From the NCBI GenBank assembly GCA_947247005.1, contig OX365950.1, positions 8,258,720-8,322,719 on the forward strand: a stretch of 64,000 nucleotides of DNA, in the 5' to 3' direction. This stretch comes from Spisula solida. Its lineage: Eukaryota > Mollusca > Bivalvia > Venerida > Mactridae. This document shows, in pieces, positions 12,201 through 24,200 of this stretch. A program made the position numbers and the translations under genes. A model generated the notes under the pieces. It was given only the letters and a program-made list of their open reading frames with translations, did no database searches and was not told where the DNA came from. Within the stretch, counting starts at the first letter, position 1. Each line of letters begins with the position of its first letter.

Positions 12201-15200
12201 AAACCAGTACAATTTCACTGTTTTCGTTTACGATCGCCATTTATTTGAATGGGATTATAACAAAAGTGTTCCGAAACGAACCACGTGATCAATGTTTTGA
12301 TTGTCGGCTGCGTAAATTGCAAAATTTATTTGTGTAAATGGGAGTTACATGATTTATAGCAAAAATAACGTGTTTGTTTCTTATGTAAAGGTATATCTAA
12401 AGGTTTTGTTTAATTTTAAGACGTTTTCGACCATGTTTCAAGCAATAACGGATTTTTCGAAAACGGCTCTCGCACGCACCTGCGATAAATTAATTATTCA
12501 AAATGGCCGGGGGGGCTGATCAAACCCGGAATTAAATAAACTTTAAGCAATATATGATTATCAGTAGGTGTTACATTGACTGTTTTAAGACAAAACACTT
12601 GAAAAATATTACATTTATACGTAAATTATAGTTTTTGGGCGATTTTTTAACAATGAACATGCATTTTAGGCGTTGAGCTTAAACAGTTGATTATTGAAGA
12701 CGGTAATTCCATAACTAAAAGGCCGACACGTCAGTGTAAATAAAAGCCCATTTAGTTATGGTATCCAGAACTACCCATGTCACTGTGCTCGCAATCAATT
12801 GCTGATAATTACTGGCAGGCTTCTAACCACTAGTGAAGGAACATCGGTTGCAAATCATAATCGATCATCAGCTAGAATCAACTGGCACTTCCGATGCGAT
12901 TTTTCCGATTTATAATCGGCAGGACTGTGACTGAATACGCAGTGTGCCCAGGTGCCTATTTTCCTACTTCCCAAGTCGCGAAACAGGGTGACAAAGGGAA
13001 AATCAATGATTTTCAGTTTTACTATCAGAATTTGAAGAAATTATATGAATTGGTTTTAATAGGCATTCAATTGGGTTAAACTTCCATGCTTCGAAATTTT
13101 ATAGCAAATATATGATTAAACAAGTATTGTTAAACATTTCGTTATAATTATCTGAATCAGATTCTGATGATCGATTATGGATGAAGGACATCGATCATCG
13201 TAATCGGCTGACTTCCACACACCACTTATCGATGTTATCTGATAATCGGTACATCACTACTAACCACCCATCATTATCATGGAAATTTTGTGTATGAACT
13301 ATGATCATTGTCATTATCATTCCCATCCTGACCTGACCTTTAAGGATCAAGCACATATGCTGTGGGTCCAGCATTGTTAAACATTGCAGCCACAGTTGTG
13401 AGCCAGATGTCTAGAACCCTTGACCCCCTAATCTGGCCCCAGGTTCATTAGGCCTATGCCGCCAGACAGTTAACTGGCCGTCAAATGCTGCTGATACTGT
13501 TGCAGTTAACTTATTTAGGCTATTCAACTGGTGGTAATTGGTCAAGCGGATAGCGCTCTTTGACTGCTCATTGAAAGTTCGCTAACTTGTTCTATCCTCA
13601 GCTAGGACTGGGTCAATGGTCGCATCTGAATTCTGATACGCTTTTCACTAACATTCCCCCACCCGAATAGAGTACTATAATTGCATTGATTTTAATAGAT
13701 TTACTGCCCTTGTGAGACTGGGTGTCACTAATACACTTTAAGTTTAGGGGTCTGGGGCCAGGACCCTCAGGTATGGGGATTTTTCAGGTTGCATCGTTTT
13801 GAAAAAAAGGGGGAATTTTGTCTTTGTCCAAATAGCTGGTAGGTCACTACCTGTTTATCATTGTATTAATTTAAACAATTTATTGTCATTACAGCTAATG
13901 TTTGTCGATACAGCCTGTGAACCTATAGAAGCCATAGTCAAAGAACTTATTCATCAAAATGTTTGTCTAATGGCAGAGTATTTTGAATGGCAATGGACGG
14001 TTCAAATGCAGGTAAATTATTTATTGCTAGCGTTTTTAAAAAAAAATAATTTTAAATTTAAAAGAGTGGAAATGTTGAACTTGAAGTGACATTTACATTT
14101 ATTTATATTTATCACAAAAATAATTAGGCCTGAAAAAAGTGGTTTGTTTCTGGTTACAATACATGCCCAAAAAAACAAGGGTCGGTAGGTTTTTTTATGC
14201 CCCCGTATAGATAGATCGGGAGGCATATAGTGATTCACTGTTCGTCTGTCCGTTCGTCTGTCCGTCCTGGTTAACCCAAATTGACCGTTTCTTCTAGCAT
14301 CATTATGGCTTGCTACAAAGCTTCCAAACTTGCATGGATGTTGTATATGAACACTCTCCACACACCTGTATCACCTGACCCCATTTTGACCTTCACCTTG
14401 ACCTAATTTTGGACTTAGACTTATTTATGGACAAGGCTTCCACAGGGGGCATAAGCGTTTATTGAACGCAGTCTTGTTTTTGTGTTGATTTTATGTCTGG
14501 TGCGCGCACTTAATTCGGACAAAAAAAAAAACAAATGCCGATTTTCGTACATAACTTGGTCAGTTAAAATAAGCGGTCTTTCGGGTAACCGGAAACAAAC
14601 CGCCCTTTTTCAGGCCTTATGTGATCTTCGACATGGGAACAAATCACGGAACAAAGTCAATGTTCTTCAACGTGTGTGATTACAAATGTGTGACGTCACC
14701 AGCTTTTTTGGCGTGAAATGTAAAGTAATGGATTAAATATGCCAAAGGCTCTCTTAATAACCTGACGTCTGTTTTCGAGATTCATTTAAGAAATGTTGAT
14801 CTGCAAAGACAACTCATGATGGATCCGATTCTATATTATATTTAGTTTCAGTTTTCTTGTCTGGGGTAATTCTCTCTAAGCATTGCAGGGCTAGCTCATG
14901 CCTACTTTTTTCTTGAGCCTATCTTGGCTCCAGTCGGCTTTGGTCTTCTAAGGGCTATAAAGGATAGTGCACTACAAACACTGAACACTTCTTCGATCTC
15001 CTTTGTCATAGTTTAGACATAGTCCAAGAAATCTTAAACAGGTCAATTTGAAAACATAAAATTAAATAAATAATCATTAGTATGTTTGTGTGAATGCAAC
15101 CTTCAAAAGTAATTAAAATCAAGTGTAACAGTTTGCCAATGCATGTACTGAGATACATGTGCATTTATATACAAACCACAAATTTCAGTTAGTAGAGGAG

Positions 15201-18200
15201 GCAGCCCTGATATAATGTTTTTCTTGGTATTTCAGATACATCAGGGGTTCTACAATTCCGGATTTGATGCTTTACAAAGAAGAAACTTTTCTGCAGAAAA
15301 TAAAAGTTATTTGATGAACAAATTTAAAGAATTGGCTAAGTTATGGCCATTTGAAGTTGCATAAGCTGAATTTTAACAATAGAACAATGTTTGAAGCAGT
15401 TTTGTTAAGGGAGGTGTCCTAATGGCACCTGAAGCAGACTGGCGTCTCATTTTCAGGATTGGGCATTATAATACATAAATGGTGCAGTGAAAGGAACAGT
15501 TCACTGAATATTGACAGATGCCTTGGAGAGAACCACTTCTTCTGTTTCCATGAAACTTCATCCAGTTAATCAACCGGACTTTGCTTATATACAGAGCTAC
15601 ATATTGTACGATGTGACGTCAAAATAATAACAGGGATCCTACAGTTCCGGAATAATCCAGAAATCTGGATTTGCTGCTATAGAAAAAAATGAACTTCTCT
15701 GCAGAATGGAAGTTTAGGCAGTGTCTAACAATGACTGTTTTGTTCTGGATATTGAGGCTTTTGTATGAATATTTAATACCTACATGCTTTATTAGCTCCC
15801 CTGTCACATAGTGACATGGTGAGCTTTTGTGATCACTCTTTGTCTGTCCGACGGTCCACAATTGCTTGTGAACACACTAGAGGCAACAGTTATGGCCCAA
15901 TCTTTATTAACCTTGGTCAGAATGTTTGTCTCTATAAAATCTAGGTCAAGTTCGAAACTGGGTCATGTGTTGCCAAAAACTAATCACAAAGGCAAATCTT
16001 AGAAAAAGCTCGTGAACACATTAGAGGACACAATTACAAACCAATCTTCATGAAACTTCGTCAGAATGTTTGTCTCTATGAAATCTAGATCAAGTTTGAA
16101 ACTGGGTTATTGGGGTCAAAATCTAGGTCACACAGTTAAATTTGAGAAAAAGCTCGCGAACACGTATCAGGACTACAGTATGAACCAATCTTCATGAAAC
16201 TTGGTCAGAATGTTTGTCTCTATGATATCTAGGTCAAGATCGAAATTTGGTCTTGCGGGGTCAAAAACTAGGTCACAAGGTCAAATCTTAGAAAAAGCTT
16301 GTGAACACATTAGAGAACACAATTATTAACCAATCTTGATGAAAGGTAGTCAGAATGTATGTCTATGAAATATCTATATAGGCAAAGTTCAAAATTGGGT
16401 CATATGGGGTCCAAAACAGGGAACTAGGTCGAATCTTAGAAAAAGCTTGCGATCCATTAGAGGACACAATTATGGCCCAATCTTTATCAAACATGGTCAG
16501 AATCGTTGTCTTTATAAAATCTAGGTCAAGTTTGAAACTGTGTCATATGGGGTCAAAAACTAGAATCATGCAAGTTTCACCTCTCGGTTATGACTTGCAT
16601 CACTTGGCGATTATATCACCGTAATTATCATTAAACATGTACAGCAGTGATTTATGTATGTATAGTTCATTGAATTTCATTAAATATCATCATCAGAGCT
16701 ACAGATAAGCTGCGTATTTGCGTAATTAGGCAATTAATTTTCAAAAAAACGTAATTATTTTTAAATGAGTGCGTACAAAAACGCAAATAAAATACGAATA
16801 ACGTAAACACTTTTAAAACACAAGCGTAAAAACGTAAACAAAAGCCAATGTTTACATATTTACGCAATTTCCGATTCCGTAGACTGGTTGATTATTTCAA
16901 TTCGGAACGCTTCGTACAGAACCGTGTTGGTAAAGCTAGTGCTCTCCATTCCGTTCATTTCGGTAATTAGTCAATATATTAAACCAGTCTATGATTGGAA
17001 ATGTGTAAACCCCGTTCGCCGTAATTTCCTGTTTCGTTTTCAATCATGGCTGCTCGCGGCAGGAAAAATCGGTCACAACCGACACAAATTATGACTTTTT
17101 ATAGTTTCTTTTCTTCTGGTTCGGATGATGGCGAAGTAATTTGCAAGCAAACAATAGATGAAGTTATTAGTAATTCAACTATACAGCCACAGTATTTTAA
17201 ACAAAATTATCGATGATTACAAATTGGTTTCGTCAAAACCAAAAACATGACTATTCTTCTGTAAGCAAATTAAGGATTTGATGACCAAGTTTCCCTTGTT
17301 ACAGGTCTTTTGTGGGTGGGTAACTTCCAATATCGAAGATTATGTTATGTTTAAAAAATACAATGTTCTTCAATAAAAAATATTACCCAATTGATTTGGA
17401 CTTGGGGGGTAAAAAATTTTTGGTACCCAATTGTAATGACAAAATACCCAATTAGAAAACAAACCAGGGGGTAATTACCCAATTACACCAAAAGCTTATC
17501 TGTAGCTCTGCATCATCTAACCTGTTAATATAGCTAGGCAAAGCTTTTCATCTGTTTTACTGATATCGACTTATCCGCCCATGGAAGAACCTGCTGTAAC
17601 CATGGCGTAGTATGGTTGACATTGAAGTTATTATTGAAATGTTAAAGATGTGTAAATTATATTGAGTTTATCTTTGCATGTATGTTTAGCGGGGCTATAT
17701 TGGAGTAATGCTTGAGGTTGGTTGGTACGTATAATTTTGTCCGTGCTATTTGGCTGTCACCATTGGTCAAACTTGGTATGAATGATCAGTACCAAGTCTA
17801 GTTGTGCACATCGTCGGCACAAGTTGGTGGAATCAATTTTAAAGTAGTTATTGCCCTTTGTATTTTTACACGTATAAATTTTGTCCGCGCTATTTCTCTG
17901 TAACCATTGGTCGGATTTTACCAAAATTTTGTATGAATGATCAGTACCAAGTCTAGTTATGCATATCTTGGACACACGTTGGTTGGATCAATTTTAAGGT
18001 AGTTATGGTCCTTTGCTTTTTTACACTTATAAATTTTGTCCGCGCTATTTCTCTGGAACCAATGGTCGGATTTCAACGAAACTTTGCATGAATGATCAGT
18101 ACCAAGTCTAATTATGCATATCGTCGGCACATGTTGGTCGGATCAATTTTAAGGTAGTTATGGTCCTTTGTTTTTTTACACTTATAAATTTTGTCCACGC

Positions 18201-21200
18201 TAGTTTTCTGTAGTCAATGGTCAGTTTTCAAAAAAAAATTGCATGAATGATCAGTACAAAGTCTAGTTGTGCATATTTGACTGTGTCAAGCAGTTTCTGG
18301 GGGTATTCATCACCTTCAGTGATATTTCTTGTTGATAATAACTAAGTTGCTACTTCTGAATCTTACATTGAGTTTATTCTGTGTGTTGAGGCAGCACACA
18401 CTATTTTGTAAACAGGTTTGCCAAACGCTGGGGCATTATTTAAATGAGCCGTTCTCCAGAAAAACCGGGCTAAGTGACATTGTATTAGTAATTATGTAAT
18501 AAGGTTAAGAAAACCCTCTTAAATGAAAAAAAAGTCATGCTCTTTGATTTAAGTTCTTGGATAATATACAACCATGTCTTAAATTTATTTTTTCTCATGA
18601 ATCATGTTAAAATATCGTCTGCCATTCCTATGGTGACCAATTTCTGAAGAGTATCCATATTGAGAAAACAAGGGGTTAGTGGTTGAAAACAGTAGCTACA
18701 TTTCTCTAAAAAGGTAAAAATCGCGATTTAGATATGTTTTATTAAAAAAAGATTATAATTCTAAAATGTGATACAATTTTGATAAGTTTTCGTTAAGAAT
18801 TCATCAAATACTGGGTTTATGAACTTCTTGTCAACGTAACGTCATATAATGTTTGAATGACGTTTCTGACGTCACTAACAAAGAGGGGCGGGGGGAGTGG
18901 TTAGTTTTAAAAGTCTGTAACTTTGTAATTTGATGTTATATTTTGCTCAAATTTTCAGAAACTGATTAAAGAGTCTTGTCTTTCTAATGCTATATTATCA
19001 TGATTTTTCGCATTTTTGTTTTTCTGGAGAACGGCTCAAATGTATTATATTGCACCTAGTCTACCTAACTATTAGTTGTTTGATCTATAAAGCATATTTT
19101 ATAGTAACTTTGTGTTAAGCTACTTGTATTGTTTAACTGCGCTGTCATTTAGCGCTATTATACCAAATGCTATGCTTAGCCCTATAACCATCATTAGCTG
19201 GCACTTTATTTCCGCCAATCTGATTGGCTGCCAGCATAAGCCCCAGCATTTCGCAGACTAAGGCGCACTGTCACAAGCATTTATTTCCTGCAATCTGATT
19301 GGCTGCCAGCATAAGCCCCAGCATCTCGCAGACTAAGGCCCACTGTCGCAAGCATTGTCTGCCCAGCTTAGATCTTTGCATCTAGCACTTGAAACTTTGT
19401 TTACTAATCCAAGTTATTACATACATTTTACAAAGGCCAACCAATACAAGCCTTCTTTAGGTATATAACTTGAGTATAATAGAACCATTTTAGATCCTTT
19501 AAGATATTTTAATTCTTTATTTTATTCTACTGAACAGTGCTTGCTGCGGCTCACCTTCCCCACCCCTTTCTTTGTTTATTATTGTTGTCGCTTAAGACTA
19601 TTTGCTTAAGACTATTTCCGTCATTGTATTTACTGGATTTATGGCATAGATCTATCTTTGGTATTTGTTAAGAATCTATTCTGTTACATGTATGTGAAAC
19701 CTTAGATACAGGCAAATAACAATCCTGTCCATTAAATACATATTCAGGTTACAAAAGTTGTTTTTCCATATTTTCTTAGTTTGTAGACCTAGTGAGAAGT
19801 GGCTCAGAGTATTGGCTTCAAACACACAGTGATCACAGTGATGTTGCCAAGAATTTTGGACAAAAAAAATAAATTTACCTATCATCATTATTGTACATTT
19901 GGCGTACGAAAAGCGTATGATTTTCGTACGCATTGCGTATGAACGGCATACGCCAAAGTAAATTTTCACCTAGATCATCATTGTACATGTGGCGTACGAA
20001 AAGCGTATACTTTGGACGGCGTATGCTTTTCGTACGCATTGCGTACGAACGGCGTACGCCAAAGTAAATTTTCACCTATATAATTATTTTACATTTGGCG
20101 TACGAAAAGCGTATACTTTGGACAGCGTATGCTTTTCGTACGCATTGCGTACGAACGGCGTACGCCAAAAAATCAGTGCGTATGGAAAGCGTACGCCGTT
20201 CGCACGCTTTTCATACGCCAAATGGCGTACGCCAGGCGTACGTGGACCTTAATTTACGCCGTTCGTACGCCAAATGGCGTACGCCAGGCGTACGCTTTTC
20301 GAGTGAAAAACGTACGCTGAAATTTTTGCTGTGTAGGATATGTGAATAGTATAAACGCTTCCAATCTGACCATGGTAGTGCTGCAGATGATCACAGGTGG
20401 GAACGGTCTGCTATGAATCACGCGAGACGTTGAGTTGAACGTGTGAACACTTGATTTAGCGATCGTGAAGGTGTATACATGTACATTGAAGCGATGCATA
20501 TTTGGTGCCACTTGGTTGGATACGCCCCCGCACGTTCGATTCATATAACAACATGTAGCGTGAACTGTTCTATTTAAATGCCCAATTTAAAGTAATTTAA
20601 ACTCACGACAAACATTTTAGAGCACTTTTTCTGGAACTTAAAAAACGCCCATGGTATAAATGCAAGCCATGTAGTATATTGGTTATACATATATTTTTCC
20701 TTAAAAAACGCTCATACATATTCAAGCCCAAGTATATCCTGAGAGATGCGTTCAGACGTATATACAATACACTAGTTACTGAGAGCAAATAATATTCTAA
20801 AACTGTTCAGTATAATTATTAACCATACGTTAATCTAAATAAATCATAAAAATAACGAAATAAGAATATTTAAAAGTAACTAAAATAAAAAATTGATCAG
20901 CCGCCGATCGTTCCGATCACGCCGGAACCCGGGATTGAACCAGGGACCTTTAGATCTTCAGTCTAACGCTCTCCCAACTGAGCTATTCCGGCTGATGAAA
21001 ACTTTACCGATAAAATGTCGAGTCAAGTGAGTAAACCCTTACTTAAGATAAACTAAAATAAACTTGAGCTATAACGTACCTAATATGGGCATTATTGGGT
21101 CATTATACTGTGGGGTATACATGTTAATATATGTTGTCAGTCGTTTTATAAAGGAAAACTGCATATTAATGTAGTAGTTACAGTATGCGATACAGTATGG

Positions 21201-24200
21201 TTCATGCTCGTGGTTATTCTATAAATTGTAGAAGTAACACTAAACTTTCAGATACACTAGGTCTAAGCTTAACTAGTATTTATCCTCCTCCTGCTACCAA
21301 CCAACATCGCCCCTCAACCCGCAAAAATATGAGTGAGGAATCAGAAACAATGAGTGGGTGAAGTCTAGCAACGGAAGACGTTTATATTACTTCTGTAAAA
21401 ATACAAAAAAAAAACATATTTCCTAACTAACTACCCAACCCGGCATAAATCACATGGATCACTGGAGGGAAACCAATGCTTTTGATAATAGTTCCAAGCT
21501 ATAACAAACAAAACAAGCTACCACGTGTTAGGCGTTACCGGCTTATTAGTGAGAACAAGCCTTTGAAATACAGTTAGAAATCGTCAGATGATGTAAACTC
21601 TCAGTACTATAAACCTCCCTGAAAAACGATCTCAATATTAAGACCACCTGAAAATTAAGAACACAATTGTCGTGTCATTTTTCACTGTTCTACTCATTAT
21701 TCAATCTAAAGTATTTATACCAAACAATTATGGTGTATCGAGGGTTCTGAGAGTTTCCTTATTATTGAGGTTTAATAGTAACGACTGCATACAGTCCTGT
21801 GGTATAGGAGTTAGTCCGTTAAGTAGGCGATTATTAGTCATAGCTATATGTATTGATATATTGTGATATTGCTATACATTGCATCATGTTTCATATTTTA
21901 GATTATACATGTATAAATAATACATGCACATTTTGTGGTAGCGCGTACAACAACTTTGAAATAAGTTATACTTATGATGTTATTAAAGTGCTGTATATAA
22001 CTTGAAACTTCACAATTTAGAGTTTTGAGTTATTTTGGTTTATATGAATTAAATCATAAATGTTACTTTTAATTATAAATCAGCGACCTTTAAAACACAA
22101 TATTTTTATCACGAATCAGCGACTTTTGAAATATTGTTTGACTTCGACATTAAGTTGAACCGGAAGTGCCCGAGGCTGTATGGAGTATACGGTCGATCGA
22201 TCGGCGTTGTCAACAATGATAATTTTTTTATATTTTTTTTTATTTATTGCACTCACTATGTATAAAGGGGACATGGAACGTTTTAAAATGTAAATATGGA
22301 CTATCAGCGCCTTTATCTAGATTTCAAAGTAACTTAACAGTGCGCTTAACCCCGCTATAGTGTGCTCAGTAAGTGATAATATCACATAACATTATGACGG
22401 TCTCGATCCCAGGCCTAACTTGCTTTATTTAGTAAGTTGAAAACACCGTGAAAATATAAAACTTGTTGATTTAAAACTGATTATAGCGGCCTTCATGCAT
22501 GATTATAAGTCACGGACGTTGTCAACCGCTGTCGTTGATTGAAAAGTACATTTTTAAACATCGTCCTTCTACAATGACTTTATATAATTATACAAACCTT
22601 GGGGCATTATTCAAAACTCTATTTAAGGCATAACTTGATTCAAATACTAAAAAAAGATTACATAATATCGTAGCATAGATATTTTCAACTTTCGACACGG
22701 TTTCGCTTAACGATATTCTTCATTCATAAGTTTTAAACGTCTTTAAAATGATCAGCATATTTGCTTCATGTCACACCCACAGACTAGGTAACCGTATCAT
22801 TGAAAAAAAGGATTTTGTTGTTAAAATAAAACTATATATCGATTTCTATAAGAAATAAATTCTTTATCACTGATACATTTAGCTGTGGCAAAGATCTAAA
22901 AACTGAATTTTGAGATCTTTGCCTGTGGTAACGTCCTCTCAGCCAACTTGACGAAGCTATCCGGCTGATGCAAACGTTACATGTTTACAACAGTCGTGCA
23001 TGTATATAAATATAATAAATATATACTATATACATGTATTGTCATAATAAATTATCCAGTAATTCAGTAATAAATGATCCAATAATAATTTACTAATTGT
23101 ATCTTACAAAGCGTTTTAGTAGAAAGCGTATCCGTTAACCAATATTTTCATTGCTACCAATCACCACGAAAAGAAGCTACTTAAATCACCCAGAAAACAT
23201 GGGCCATTCTTCCAATTACAAAAAATATATGCGCAGCACAAATAATTGAGTCAAAATATTCCAGTTAGACAATGTGCGAATACCATGCAGCCCTATAAAA
23301 ATATTGATCAGCCGCCGATCGTTCCGATCACGCCGGAACCCGGGATTGAACCAGGGACCTTTAGATCTTCAGTCTAACGCTCTCCCAACTGAGCTATTCC
23401 GGCTGATGAAAATTAATCAAATTGATGGTCACTTTTACATGGATGAGCGTACTGACAACTGTTACACATGTGAAAGATATGACTGAAGGCAACACCACCT
23501 TTAAAGTTTATTTAATTGATTAAATTAGCCATGTTTTTTAAAATAAGATACAGAAAAACTGTACATATGTACATACATTTTTGGAATTTTAATTTCAATT
23601 TATTTATTATAAATTGCGAAAATCTAATTGTTATGCTGCAAACCACTAAATAACTAGAATCGTAATAGTCGATGGCTTTATTATAAATAGTGATCAGCCG
23701 CCGATCGTTTCGATCACATAGTTGTGAATTCTTCCTTTTTTGATAGCAATAATTTATGAAAATATAAAAAATTAGATCAGCCGCCGATCGTTCCGATCAC
23801 GCCGGAACCCGGGATTGAACCAGGGACCTTTAGATCTTCAGTCTAACGCTCTCCCAACTGAGCTATTCCGGCTGATGAATATTCATATTGATGGTCAACT
23901 TAACGTAGGGTGGGGTGCATTTATAGTTACAAAAAGAAGTATAAGTTATATATTATTAAGCTGGGCGTAGCGTACGTAAAACCCCTTTCACAATTGTCGT
24001 AGGAATTTCTTCGACGGACGACGCTTGCGAATCTACGTCGAAATATACCGAATTGCGTCTGGAAAAGGTGATTTTGTGGAGCGGTCACAATTGTCGCACG
24101 ACGGACGTGCGACGACTCTACGATGCATATTAGGGAACTATCGGACGTACGACGGTCGTGCGATGGTCGCACGACATAACAATTGACGCACGACAGCCTT

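Larger units (their letters stand above)
10159..20335. mobile_element. Possible 10.2-kb DNA element bounded by TACACAGCAAAAATT
   Basis: TACACAGCAAAAATT at 10159-10173 and its exact reverse complement at 20321-20335 face outward. Each is followed inward by a dense GCGTACG array. No such terminus is seen on the inner side of either array, which favours one large element over two small ones. If TA is the duplicated target, the inverted ends begin CACAGC. Other elements and a two-exon gene fragment lie between. No transposase was recognised. Confidence 0.45.

Noticed and set aside
13799..13894. Upstream extension of the 13895 exon to an ATG-like start
   Set aside because: The stretch holds the polypyrimidine tract and acceptor, so it is intron; the frame there is only chance-open.
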